NCBI RefSeq assembly: GCF_014333525.1
Contig: NZ_JACSCX010000001.1
Coordinates: 186,001 to 250,000, forward strand
DNA: 64,000 bases
Reading direction: 5' to 3'
DNA from: Hymenobacter puniceus
Lineage (GTDB): Bacteria; Bacteroidota; Bacteroidia; Cytophagales; Hymenobacteraceae
The notes under the pieces were generated by a model. That model saw only the letters and a list, made by a program, of their open reading frames with translations. It was not told the origin of the DNA and made no database searches. Below, one piece after another: positions 33,542 to 41,877 of this stretch (positions are counted from its first letter, which is position 1; the number at the start of each line of letters is the position of its first letter). The translations under genes and the position numbers were made by a program.

Positions 33542-35026
33542 ATGCTAAGCCACGGTCAGGTTGTCCGACTTATTTTCGGGCTGAAACTGCGCGAGCTGCG
33601 CCAGGAACGCGGCTTCACGCCCGCCGAACTGGCCCGCGCCTGCGACGTGTCGGTGTCCTACCTCAACGAGATTGAGAAAGGCAAAAAGTACCCTAAGGCG
33701 GATAAGATTCTGGGGCTGAGCAAGGTGCTGGGCGTGAGCTACGACCAGCTAACGTCCTTGACACTGAGCCGGCGGCTAGAGCCCATTTCCGAGCTGCTGC
33801 AGTCGGATTTGCTGAAGGAGTTTCCGCTGGAGATGTTCGGGCTGGACCCACTGCGCATTGTGGAGCTGATTGCGGATGCGCCGGCTAAGATGAACGCCTT
33901 TATCAGCACTATCTTCGAAATAGCGCGCAACTACGAAATGCGGCAGGAAAGCTTCTTTCTGGCCGCGCTGCGCTCCTATCAGGAGATGCACGACAACTAC
34001 TTCGAGGAGCTGGAGCAGGACGTGCGCACCTTCTGCGGTGAGCAAAACCTGAGCACTCAGGCCCCATTCGACACCACACAGCTGGAGCGCGTGCTGACCA
34101 ACAAATACAGCTACCGCCTCGACCGCCAGAAGCTGGCCGAGTATGCGGCGCTGGGTCGGCTGCGGTCGGTGTTTCAGCCAAAAACCCGCTGTTTGCTGCT
34201 GCGGCCGGGCTTGAGCAAGGCGCAGGAGTCGTTTGTGCTGGGCCGCGAGGTGGCCTTCAACTACCTCAACCTGAAAGAGCGGCCCTACGTGAATGCCACC
34301 TTCCCGGTGCATTCCTTCGATGAGGTTCTCAACAACTTCAAGGCGTCTTATTTTGCGGGGGCCCTGCTAATGGAGGAGGAAAGCCTCGTACGCGACCTGC
34401 AGGACTTTTTCGGGCAGGCCACCTGGCAGCCGGCGCGTCTGCAGGCCATGCTCACGAAGTATGACGTGTCGCCGGAGATGTTCATGCAGCGCATCACCAA
34501 CCTGCTGCCGCGCTACTTCGGCATCCAGAGCTTGTTTTTCCTGCGCTTCGACCAGGCCGATGCCGACGCGGCGTATCTGCTGAGCAAAGAGCTGCACCTC
34601 TCGCGGCTGCACAACCCGCACGGCAACGAGCTACACGAAAAGTACTGCCGCCGCTGGGTGTCTATCCGCCTGATTCGGGAGGCGCGGGAGCAGGCGGCCG
34701 GTCCGGCACCGGCCTTCGTGCTGGGCGCCCAACGCTCGCGCTACCCCAACGAAGACGAGTACCTGTGCCTTTCGCTGGCCCGCGCCGGCACGGCCACCGA
34801 GCCCGCCGTGAGCGTGACCGTAGGCTTGCTCTGCGACGACAACCTGCGCCAGAAAGTGCAGTTCCTCAACGACCCGAACATCGTGCAGAAGCGCGTAAAC
34901 GAAACCTGCGAGCGGTGCTCCATCCCCGATTGCGAGGTGCGGGCCGCGCCGCCTGTGGAAATTGCGCGCCGCCAGCGCCAGCAGGAAGCCGCCGATGCCA
35001 TTGCGGCCCTGGTCAACGGCGAGTAA
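33542..35026 (+). CDS. XRE-family regulator of the ScfR/RamB type (likely glyoxylate-shunt regulator)
   Basis: The product is 494 aa. An N-terminal helix-turn-helix domain (about 10-65: KLRELRQERGFTPAELARAC...VSYLNEIEKGKKYPKADKIL) is followed by a long central region. A C-terminal DUF2083-like part ends with a cysteine group (CERCSIPDCEVR), as in short-chain fatty-acyl regulators. Family members include RamB of Corynebacterium glutamicum, known to control acetate genes including aceA and aceB. This gene diverges from aceB-aceA, so control of the shunt is a strong inference. It may sense an acyl-CoA or related metabolite. It is transcribed alone. Confidence 0.85.
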   Translation: MLSHGQVVRLIFGLKLRELRQERGFTPAELARACDVSVSYLNEIEKGKKYPKADKILGLSKVLGVSYDQLTSLTLSRRLEPISELLQSDLLKEFPLEMFGLDPLRIVELIADAPAKMNAFISTIFEIARNYEMRQESFFLAALRSYQEMHDNYFEELEQDVRTFCGEQNLSTQAPFDTTQLERVLTNKYSYRLDRQKLAEYAALGRLRSVFQPKTRCLLLRPGLSKAQESFVLGREVAFNYLNLKERPYVNATFPVHSFDEVLNNFKASYFAGALLMEEESLVRDLQDFFGQATWQPARLQAMLTKYDVSPEMFMQRITNLLPRYFGIQSLFFLRFDQADADAAYLLSKELHLSRLHNPHGNELHEKYCRRWVSIRLIREAREQAAGPAPAFVLGAQRSRYPNEDEYLCLSLARAGTATEPAVSVTVGLLCDDNLRQKVQFLNDPNIVQKRVNETCERCSIPDCEVRAAPPVEIARRQRQQEAADAIAALVNGE

Positions 35027-35037
35027 GCTTTTGCTGG

Positions 35038-35132
35038 CTGCTGGTTGTTAGTTGTTAGCTGTTAGTTGTTGGTTGTTGGTTGTCAGAAAGCATGCTCATT
35101 GCCTGACAGCTGACAACCAGCAACTAACAACT
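35038..35132. repeat. GTTGTTAG-type inverted repeat
   Basis: Left: tandem GTTGTTAG, GCTGTTAG and GTTGTTGG units (about 35038-35085). Right: complementary CTGACAACCAGCAACTAAC (about 35111-35129). The loop contains GCATGCTC. It is the same type as the element between rpsR and rplI (5820-5906). Confidence 0.6.
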
Positions 35133-35157
35133 TACCTGATATTACTCTGATAGTACA

Positions 35158-35186
35158 TAGCGGCTGCCCCAACAGGGCAGCCGCTA
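35158..35186. repeat. Perfect 12-bp hairpin overlapping the mltG -7 element
   Basis: TAGCGGCTGCCC (35158-35169) pairs with GGGCAGCCGCTA (35175-35186) around a 5-base loop. The last two bases are the first two of TATCTTTA (35185-35192), the likely -7 element of mltG. It may end the upstream regulator transcript, although the T-run is only three bases. Confidence 0.5.
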
Positions 35187-35222
35187 TCTTTAAGGCTTCT
35201 TCGGTTCTGTATTTCTCGCCAG

Positions 35223-36284
35223 TTGACTTCTTCCACTCGTTCTTCCGCTCGCCGCAGTCTGGTACTGGCGTTGCTGTTTCTGCTGCTGCTGAGTGGCGGC
35301 GCGGCGCTGTATGGCGCGTGGCGCGTGCTGTGGCAGCCCAACGTGGCTGAGTCGCCGTATGGGGCGGCTTACCTGTACATCCGGACGGGTGCAAACTGGC
35401 CGGCCGTGCGCGACTCACTGCGCCGGCAGGAGCTGCTGCTCGATCCAACTACGTTTGAGTGGCTGGCCGATCAGCGCGATTATCCGACGCAGGTGCGCCC
35501 CGGCCGCTACCGGCTGGAACCCGGCCTCAGCAACGCCGCGCTGCTGGACATGCTGCTGGCCGGCCGCCAGGACACGGTGGCTTTCACCCTCGATGCCTTT
35601 AAATACAAGCCCCAGCTCACCCGCCAGATCAGCCGGCAGCTGGAGGCCGACTCGCTGGAGCTGCGCCAACTGCTGCAGGATAACACGTTTCTGCGCCGCC
35701 GCTACCAGCTCGATACCACCACCATCCTGACGCTGTTTCTGCCTGGCCCCTACCGAGCGTTCTGGAACACGTCGGCCCGGCAGTTTCTGGACTCGGCGGC
35801 GGCCACGCACCGCCGGTTCTGGACCACGCAGCGCCGCCAACGGGCCGATTCGTTGAAGCTGACCGTGCCCGAGGTGCACGTGCTGGCTAGCATCGTGCAG
35901 CGCGAAACGGCCAAGAAAGAGGACAAACCGGTAATTGCGGGCGTGTACCTCAACCGGCTGCGACGTGGCATGCGCCTCCAGGCCGACCCTACGCTGCTGT
36001 GGGCCATCGGCAACTTTGGGGTGAAGCGGGTGCTCAACCGCGACAAACTCGTGGATTCGCCCTACAACACTTACCGCCATAAGGGGCTGCCACCGGGCCC
36101 TATTACGTCGGCCAACCGCCAGAGCCTTGATGCGGTGCTGCAGCCCGCCGCGCACCGCTACCTGTTTTTTTGCGCCCGAGCCGACCTGAGCGGCTTTTCT
36201 GACTTCGCCGAAACCTACGCCGAACACCGCCAAAATGCCCGCCGCTACCAGCACGCGCTGGACAGCCTGGGTGTGAAACGATAA
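35223..36284 (+). CDS. mltG: Endolytic murein transglycosylase MltG
   Basis: The product is 353 aa from a TTG at 35223; no ATG precedes the membrane anchor. MltG cuts nascent glycan strands in the inner membrane and sets their length. A single N-terminal transmembrane segment lies at about 12-32. A LysM-like YceG domain follows (YLYIRTGANWPAVRDSLRRQ). The catalytic region is VHVLASIVQRETAKKEDKPV, with the likely acid Glu228. Further on are AGVYLNRLRRGMRLQADPT and DSPYNTYRHKGLPPGPI, typical of the family's C-terminus. A -7-like TATCTTTA lies 30 bases upstream. Length is normal. Confidence 0.95.
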   Translation: MTSSTRSSARRSLVLALLFLLLLSGGAALYGAWRVLWQPNVAESPYGAAYLYIRTGANWPAVRDSLRRQELLLDPTTFEWLADQRDYPTQVRPGRYRLEPGLSNAALLDMLLAGRQDTVAFTLDAFKYKPQLTRQISRQLEADSLELRQLLQDNTFLRRRYQLDTTTILTLFLPGPYRAFWNTSARQFLDSAAATHRRFWTTQRRQRADSLKLTVPEVHVLASIVQRETAKKEDKPVIAGVYLNRLRRGMRLQADPTLLWAIGNFGVKRVLNRDKLVDSPYNTYRHKGLPPGPITSANRQSLDAVLQPAAHRYLFFCARADLSGFSDFAETYAEHRQNARRYQHALDSLGVKR

Positions 36285-36409
36285 CCGGGAAAACGTTTTT
36301 AAAACCGGCGCAGCAGAGCCTATTGATAGCAGAACTGGATGCAGAAGAGAGCATCGGAATTTCCCGCTCAATTGGCTCATCGTCTACTCACTTAATCACC
36401 TCAGTACGC

Positions 36410-36417
36410 TACCTTTG
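36410..36417 (+). promoter_or_regulatory. -7 element upstream of the FadL-type porin
   Basis: TACCTTTG matches TAnnTTTG exactly and lies 27 bases before the ATG at 36445. No -33 element at a normal distance was found. Confidence 0.5.
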
Positions 36418-36444
36418 CGGCCTATTGTCCGAAACCCTGTCTGC

Positions 36445-37698
36445 ATGGCGCGTCATTACTTTCTTTCTGGTTTCCTGTTTCTTTCGCTTTCCGCCACCGC
36501 CGGGGGCTTCCAGTCGGCGCCGCAGAGTGCGCGCCTGCTGGGGCTGGGCGGCGCCGGCACTGCTTACGTGCGCGACATTGCCGTGCTCTACTACAATCCC
36601 GGAGCGCTGGGCCACCTCGATTCGCTGACGCATGTGAGCATGGGCGGTTTGGGCACCGCGCGCCTGTCCTCGTTTCTGGGCACTGACTCGCGGCGCCTGA
36701 CGCGCCAGGAGCTGCAGCCGCAACCGAATGGCTACTTCTACGCTGCCACCCGCATCAACAGCAAGCTCAGTGTGGGGTTGAGCGTGAACCAGCCTTTCGG
36801 CTACAATACCAAATGGCCTGCGAACTGGGAAGGCCGTAGTGTGGTGCAGGAAGCCAGCCTCAGCAGCCTCTACGTGCAGCCTACGGTTGGCTACCAGATC
36901 AACGAAAATTTCAGCGTGGGGGCCGGCGTAATCTATGCTTACGGCGACATGCGCCAGCAGCGCGCCCTGGGCCAGTACGACGACCCAACCGCACAGGCCC
37001 TGTTTACGGGCAGCGGCAGCGGCTACGGCGCCAACGTAGGTTTGTACGGCCGTACTGCCGACAACCTGGCTTTTGGCATCAGCTACCGCACGCCCGTCAC
37101 GCTGAAAGTGCGGAATGGAGAAGCTACCTACTCCGGCATTCCGGAGCGTGACGCCGCACAGTTTCCGGCCAGCGCTGGTTTCCGTACCGACCTGGAGCTA
37201 CCGTCTACGCTGGCAGTGGGCATGGCTGACCGCATGACCAGGAACCTGCTGGTGACGTTCGATTTTCACCTCACCAGCTGGAGCCGCTACGATTCGTTGA
37301 ATTTCGAGCTCGACAACGCTTCGCGCGTGACGGCCGGGCGCCGCTACGAAGACGCCATGGCGTTCCGGGTTGGTGCCGAGTACACCGTGACGCCCAGCCT
37401 GAGCGTGCGCGGCGGCGTGAGCTACGACGAAACGCCCGTGCGCGATGAGTACATTTCGCCGGATCTGCCCGATGCCAACCTGCTCGGTGGCTCGGTGGGA
37501 CTGAGCTTGGCGCTGAAAGCCAATCTGATGCTGGACCTGGCGTATAGCTACGCCCAGAGCGGCGAGCGGCGGGCCCGCGTGAATGCCTCCCGCGACGTGG
37601 TGAGCAACATCGACGGCTCGTACCGCACGGCGGTGCAGACGGCGGCGGTGGGCATCTCCTACTCGTTTGGGGGCCGCGCTACCAGCTCGGTTAAGTAG
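36445..37698 (+). CDS. FadL/OmpP1-family outer-membrane transporter
   Basis: The product is 417 aa from the ATG at 36445 (MARHYFLSGFLFLSLSATAG), which gives a clean signal peptide; an upstream TTG would spoil it. After GFQSAPQSARLLGLGGAGTA comes the FadL hallmark of aromatic-rich beta-strands (DIAVLYYNPGALGHL, GYFYAATRINSKLSVGLSVN). The barrel ends in a run of strands finishing AVGISYSFGG. The family lets hydrophobic molecules such as fatty acids cross the outer membrane. An SGNH-type lipoprotein gene follows after 46 bases on the same strand; the pair is probably one operon, perhaps for lipid uptake (inference). Confidence 0.92.
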   Translation: MARHYFLSGFLFLSLSATAGGFQSAPQSARLLGLGGAGTAYVRDIAVLYYNPGALGHLDSLTHVSMGGLGTARLSSFLGTDSRRLTRQELQPQPNGYFYAATRINSKLSVGLSVNQPFGYNTKWPANWEGRSVVQEASLSSLYVQPTVGYQINENFSVGAGVIYAYGDMRQQRALGQYDDPTAQALFTGSGSGYGANVGLYGRTADNLAFGISYRTPVTLKVRNGEATYSGIPERDAAQFPASAGFRTDLELPSTLAVGMADRMTRNLLVTFDFHLTSWSRYDSLNFELDNASRVTAGRRYEDAMAFRVGAEYTVTPSLSVRGGVSYDETPVRDEYISPDLPDANLLGGSVGLSLALKANLMLDLAYSYAQSGERRARVNASRDVVSNIDGSYRTAVQTAAVGISYSFGGRATSSVK

Positions 37699-37744
37699 TC
37701 GGCGGCGTTTGCCCGCTTTCCTGTTCATTTAAGGCCTGACTTCA

Positions 37745-39109
37745 GTGCACATTTTTTCCTCTTCTACTCTGCGTACGGCGCTGCCCGCAGCAGCCAGCGC
37801 GCTCCTGCTACTGGCTGGCTGCTCGCCCGACCAGCCGGTGCCAGCTCTGAGCAGCAATGGCCTCGACCTGACCCGCTACGTAGCCGTTGGCGACTCTTAC
37901 ACCGCGGGCTTCGCTGACGGGGGCCTCACGAGCGCCAGCCAGTCGTATTCCTACGCCAACCTGATTGCCGGGCAGTTTACCAAGGTTGATGCCAACGCTA
38001 CGTTTACGCAGCCACTGCTGGCAAGTGGCGCCGGCACCGGCTACCTAACCCTGACTGGCTTTGATGCCAACGGCCTGCCCCGGACGGCGCGGGTGAAGCC
38101 TGCTTCTACTTCGGCCCGATTTATCAACACAGCTGGCTGCAATGGTGCCGATACGCTGTACCTATATCCTCGGGCCGCTACTACACTGCCCCAGAACCTG
38201 GGCGTACCGGGTTTGCGCCTCAGCCAGATTGGCATTGCGGGCATTGGCAACACGGCCAACCTCAACCGCGTCGGCCTGTTCAATCCTTATTTCGAGCGGC
38301 TGCTGCCAGCCAACGACAACCGCACCTACCTGCAGGTGGTCACGTCGGCCAGCGCCAATGCCTCGTTTTTCACGTTTTTTGCGGGGCTCGATGATCTGCT
38401 GCCGTATGTGGTGAGCGGCGGCAGTTGTGGTCCGCTGCCGGATGCTTCCGCCCTTACGGCCAACGCCCGCTTGTTGCTTGCGCAGCTTTCTGCCGGTGGC
38501 CGGCCCGGCGTGGTAGCCCTGCCGCCTTCCCTATTTACGTTGCCCGTACTGCGCCTGAGCCGCGGCCTCGACGTGCAGCAGCGCCTGCGCCAGAACAGCG
38601 CCACGGCCAACGATACGCTGTTTGTGCGCACGTTTACGGGAGCCATTCAGGCTGTTTCGGGCGAAGATTATGTACTGCCCAACGGCCAGCGCCGCATCGG
38701 CCGGCTGGAATCAGTGACGGGTGCGCCCCAGACCCGCCCCTACGGCAGCCGCCAAAACCCGGTAACTGGTGCCGATGTGCTGGACTACTTGGAGGTAGCT
38801 CGTATCAGCCAGGTGGCAGAGGACTTCCGCACAGGCATGTTGGGGCTGGCCAATACTACCTTCAGGCTACCGTTGCTCGATACCAACGACGCACTGTTTT
38901 CGCAGGTTGCCGGCAACATCAATGTCAATGGGGTGAATTACACGCCGGAACTGGTGCGCGGCAATTTCTACTCGCTGGACCGTATCACGCTGACACCCCG
39001 TGGCAACGCGTTGCTGGCGAACCTGTTCTTGCGTAAAATCAATGAAAGCTACAACACCAGCATACCGTTGATAAACGTGAACAACCTGCCTACGCAAGCC
39101 AATCCGTAA
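37745..39109 (+). CDS. SGNH/GDSL-family surface lipoprotein hydrolase
   Basis: The product is 454 aa with a GTG start at 37745. The signal peptide ends LLLLAGC, a good lipobox (Cys26). The SGNH motif is AVGDSYTAG, with nucleophile Ser51 in GDS. The length and C-terminal part (LLANLFLRKINESYNTSIPL) fit the long Bacteroidota SGNH lipoproteins found next to FadL-type porins. It may release fatty acids from lipids or esters that the porin then takes up; this is inferred from position. A terminator follows. Confidence 0.88.
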   Translation: MHIFSSSTLRTALPAAASALLLLAGCSPDQPVPALSSNGLDLTRYVAVGDSYTAGFADGGLTSASQSYSYANLIAGQFTKVDANATFTQPLLASGAGTGYLTLTGFDANGLPRTARVKPASTSARFINTAGCNGADTLYLYPRAATTLPQNLGVPGLRLSQIGIAGIGNTANLNRVGLFNPYFERLLPANDNRTYLQVVTSASANASFFTFFAGLDDLLPYVVSGGSCGPLPDASALTANARLLLAQLSAGGRPGVVALPPSLFTLPVLRLSRGLDVQQRLRQNSATANDTLFVRTFTGAIQAVSGEDYVLPNGQRRIGRLESVTGAPQTRPYGSRQNPVTGADVLDYLEVARISQVAEDFRTGMLGLANTTFRLPLLDTNDALFSQVAGNINVNGVNYTPELVRGNFYSLDRITLTPRGNALLANLFLRKINESYNTSIPLINVNNLPTQANP

Positions 39110-39138
39110 GCTGAGGCTGCGTGCGTGTCCTTGCATAC

Positions 39139-39164
39139 AAAAAGCAGCCTCCGGGCTGCTTTTT
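39139..39164. terminator. Bidirectional terminator
   Basis: AAAAAGCAGCC pairs with GGCTGCTTTTT around TCCG, with T-runs on both strands. It lies between the convergent SGNH lipoprotein and GT39-type genes. Confidence 0.88.
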
Positions 39165-39227
39165 ACTTTTCCAGAACGCTCTCAGGCGTGGTAGGCACAT
39201 ATATGGATGCCTGGCTTCAACAGCTTC

Positions 39228-40766
39228 TCAGGGCTGCAGGTGGTACAGCTGTAGTTGCCGGGAATGGCGGGCGGCAGCGCGCTGCAGTTGCAGGGTTTCC
39301 TCGTAGCCGAGGCCAGTGTATTCGGAGTGCTCCAGGAACAGCAACGGGGAGGTAAGCAGCGGCTCCGGCCACATAGCCAGCGGCAACTGGCGGCGCAACG
39401 AGTCGAAAACCGGCGCATTCACAACGCGCCAGGAAGCATCGAGCAGGGCGTACTGCATACCCTGGCGACGTGCCTCACTCAGCTCAGCTTCGCTCACGAT
39501 GACGGAAACAGTATCGGAAGCGGCCAGGAATGGGGCAACGCCGAGGCTAAGCGTGCTGGCCACGCGCACCGGCCCCGGCTGCTGCTGCTGCAACCAGGCA
39601 GCCACCTGCCCGTAGCGGGTGGGCGCGTAAGCATAGATTTCGCGCTGAATCCGGAACAGGTTGAATGCTACGGCCAGCAGCACGGTGGCAGCCAGCAACC
39701 ATTGGCGGGCTTTTGCACCAGCCCAACGGCTCAGCACTTGCCGTACGCCCCAAAACGCCAGCACATACAGCAGCGGGTATGCCAGCAGCAACCCGCGCGG
39801 CGCCTTCAGCAACAGTGACATACCTACCACAAAGCAGCCCGCCCACACCGCCATATACAGCAGCAGCCCCGGCGCCGGCCACGGCCAGCGCGGGCCGGCC
39901 AATGTCCGCAGGCGCCGCCCCAGCAGCCACAGGCCCGCCGCCAGGCCCGGCCCCAGCAGCGGCGACTCGAAGTCGTGCAGGAAGCGCAGGTAGTAGAGCC
40001 CATCGAAGCGCAGGTGGCCGGTGCGGCCGGCGGCGTTTTGCGCCCCCGGAAACACGAGGTTGTAGTACACGGCCGGCCACCGATACCACGGCACGCCACC
40101 AATGGCTCCGAGCGCGCCCAGCAGCACGTAAGGCGCAGCCAGCACCAGCAGCACCCGCCCCAGGTTGCGCCATTGCCAAAGCAGCCGGCCGCCATAGAGA
40201 AGTTCCAGTACCAGCAGGATGGGCAGCGTCAGCAAGAACTTATAGTTGATACTGAGCCCGGCGGCCAGCCATACCGCCGCCCTTAGCAACGCCACCGTAG
40301 TAGGCTGCCGCAGCCGCTGATAGTGTGCCCGCAACAGCCCCACAAACAGCAGCAAGCTCCACGAACCCATGGTAAAGTCGCGGCCCGAAAAGGTGAGGAA
40401 CACTGAGGTGCCGACGAATAGCAGCAGCAACGCCGTTTCCGGCGCGGTAAGGCGCAGCTCGCGGGCTACCAGCTGGCATAGCCAAGCCAGCGCGGCCACG
40501 GCTATCAGCGCATTCAGGTGCTGGAATACGTGGTAATCAGAGGTCAGCCAGGCCACCGGCGCATAGAGCAGCGAGAAGCCGGGGCTGCCGTGGTGAAACA
40601 GGTTGTGCAGGTTGCCATGTGCCACCTCCTGCACAATCTGCCAGTTGCGCACCGAGTCGTAATCGGGCAGTGCCACTTGGCTTAGGTTGTGCAGGCGCAC
40701 AGCCACCACGGCCAGCAACGCCAGCAGCGGCAACCAGAAAGCAGACAACCGAAACGACAGACGCAA
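39228..40766 (-). CDS. GT39/PMT-type multi-pass membrane glycosyltransferase
   Basis: The product is 512 aa with many hydrophobic segments from residue 10 onwards (ten or more). An acidic-residue motif follows the first helix, in LHNLSQVALPDYDSVRNWQI, as in polyprenol-phosphate-dependent GT39/ArnT-like enzymes. Next come HHGSPGFSLLYAPVAWL and several Leu/Ala-rich helices. The C-terminal 100 residues are periplasmic in character (MQYALLDASWRVVNAPVFDS). Such enzymes move a sugar from a lipid carrier to protein or lipid in the periplasm; donor and acceptor are unknown here. No glycan cluster surrounds it. It diverges from dtd. Confidence 0.75.
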   Translation of the reverse strand: MRLSFRLSAFWLPLLALLAVVAVRLHNLSQVALPDYDSVRNWQIVQEVAHGNLHNLFHHGSPGFSLLYAPVAWLTSDYHVFQHLNALIAVAALAWLCQLVARELRLTAPETALLLLFVGTSVFLTFSGRDFTMGSWSLLLFVGLLRAHYQRLRQPTTVALLRAAVWLAAGLSINYKFLLTLPILLVLELLYGGRLLWQWRNLGRVLLVLAAPYVLLGALGAIGGVPWYRWPAVYYNLVFPGAQNAAGRTGHLRFDGLYYLRFLHDFESPLLGPGLAAGLWLLGRRLRTLAGPRWPWPAPGLLLYMAVWAGCFVVGMSLLLKAPRGLLLAYPLLYVLAFWGVRQVLSRWAGAKARQWLLAATVLLAVAFNLFRIQREIYAYAPTRYGQVAAWLQQQQPGPVRVASTLSLGVAPFLAASDTVSVIVSEAELSEARRQGMQYALLDASWRVVNAPVFDSLRRQLPLAMWPEPLLTSPLLFLEHSEYTGLGYEETLQLQRAAARHSRQLQLYHLQP

Positions 40767-40839
40767 GATGGTGGAGTGGTGGGTTGATGCGGTAGTGGGC
40801 TGGCAAAGATACAGTCATCCTGAGCGGATCCTGGAGCAC

Positions 40840-40847
40840 TATCTTTG
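40840..40847 (+). promoter_or_regulatory. -7 element upstream of dtd
   Basis: TATCTTTG matches TAnnTTTG exactly and lies 39 bases before the dtd ATG at 40887. Confidence 0.6.
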
Positions 40848-40886
40848 GTGCCAATCCACCACTCCCACAACCCAACAATCCACCAT

Positions 40887-41342
40887 ATGCGCACCGTTAT
40901 TCAGCGTGTCCGGCACGCCAGCGTCACTGTAGAAGGCCGCATTACGGGACAGATCGGGCCGGGCTTGCTGGTGCTGGCAGGCTTCGCACCCACCGATACG
41001 GCGGCGTCTCTCGACTGGATGGCGCGCAAGCTTACGCAGTTGCGCATCTTTTCCGATGCCGAAGGCAAAATGAACCGCTCAGTGCAGGATGTGGGCGGGC
41101 AGGTACTGGTAGTAAGCCAGTTTACGCTGCTGGCCGATGCCCGCAAAGGCAACCGCCCCAGCTACACCGGCGCTGCCCCGCCTCCGCTGGCCATTCCGCT
41201 CTACAAGCAGTTTGTGCGTCAGCTGGAGCAGCTGCTGGGCCAGCCCATACCGACCGGCGAGTTCGGGGCCGACATGCAGGTGGAACTGCTCAACGACGGC
41301 CCGGTTACCATCGTGCTGGACTCGCCGGAGAGCAAAGAGTAA
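40887..41342 (+). CDS. dtd: D-aminoacyl-tRNA deacylase
   Basis: The product is 151 aa from the ATG at 40887 ([20 protein letters not shown]). It removes D-amino acids (and glycine) wrongly attached to tRNA. The two signatures are present: [17 protein letters not shown], with the catalytic Thr in SQFTL (about 78-82), and the [12 protein letters not shown] motif near the C-terminus. The frame is open slightly upstream, but that part contains the promoter. Its stop codon lies in one arm of a 15-bp inverted repeat. MazG-like gene follows on the same strand after 79 bases. Confidence 0.95.
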   Translation: MRTVIQRVRHASVTVEGRITGQIGPGLLVLAGFAPTDTAASLDWMARKLTQLRIFSDAEGKMNRSVQDVGGQVLVVSQFTLLADARKGNRPSYTGAAPPPLAIPLYKQFVRQLEQLLGQPIPTGEFGADMQVELLNDGPVTIVLDSPESKE

Positions 41343-41401
41343 CTGAGTAGAACGGTATTGTATCAGAATGTCCTACTCAGTTACTCTCTACTCAGTTACT
41401 C
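41337..41401. repeat. 15-bp inverted repeat with tandem ACTCAGTTACTC
   Basis: GAGTAACTGAGTAGA (41337-41351) pairs with TCTACTCAGTTACTC (41387-41401). The core ACTCAGTTACTC is also present at 41375-41386, so the right arm is duplicated. The left arm includes the dtd TAA stop. Confidence 0.6.
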
Positions 41402-41421
41402 CCTTATTCAGCTACTCTCCC

Positions 41422-41748
41422 ATGACCATCGAAGAAGCCCAGCAAACCGTCGATAATTGGATTCAGACCACCGGTGTCCGGTATTTCAACGAGCTAACCA
41501 ACATGGCCATGCTCACGGAGGAAGTGGGCGAAGTGGCTCGCATTATTGCCCGGCAATACGGCGAGCAGTCGTTCAAGGAGTCCGACAAAGACAAAGTGCT
41601 GGCCGATGAGCTGGCTGACGTGCTGTTCGTGGTCATCTGCCTGGCCAATCAGACCGGCATCAACCTCACGGACGCCTTACAGCGCAACCTGGCCAAGAAA
41701 ACCCTGCGCGACGCCGACCGCCACCGCAATAATGAGAAGCTGAAATGA
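41422..41748 (+). CDS. MazG-like nucleotide pyrophosphohydrolase
   Basis: The product is 108 aa, from the ATG at 41422 (MTIEEAQQTVDNWIQTTGVR). The short MazG fold binds magnesium and hydrolyses NTPs to NMPs and pyrophosphate. It carries the EExxE...ExxD signature as LTEEVGEVARIIARQ (about 34-48) and KVLADELADVLFVV (about 64-77). The enzyme type is clear; its favoured nucleotide is not. It may be co-transcribed with dtd. It is convergent with comB across a long inverted repeat. Confidence 0.9.
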   Translation: MTIEEAQQTVDNWIQTTGVRYFNELTNMAMLTEEVGEVARIIARQYGEQSFKESDKDKVLADELADVLFVVICLANQTGINLTDALQRNLAKKTLRDADRHRNNEKLK

Positions 41749-41764
41749 GGTGATGGGGGTGCTA

Positions 41765-41877
41765 AAGTAAGAACGTCATTCCTTGCTCCGCTCGGAATCT
41801 CGCTAGGTTGGTAAATAATACCACTGCAACTTCAGCACGCGAGATTCCGAGCGGAGCAAGGAATGACATTCTTACTT
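41765..41877. repeat. Long inverted repeat (39-bp arms) between MazG-like gene and comB
   Basis: Arms 41765-41803 and 41839-41877 are complementary with one mismatch and flank a 35-base spacer. The left arm reads AAGTAAGAACGTCATTCC..., and the right arm runs into the comB stop. Outer bases GGTGATG and CATCACC extend the pairing. The AACGTCAT tip and ATCTCGC inner end are shared with the repeat at 42624-42719. Confidence 0.75.
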
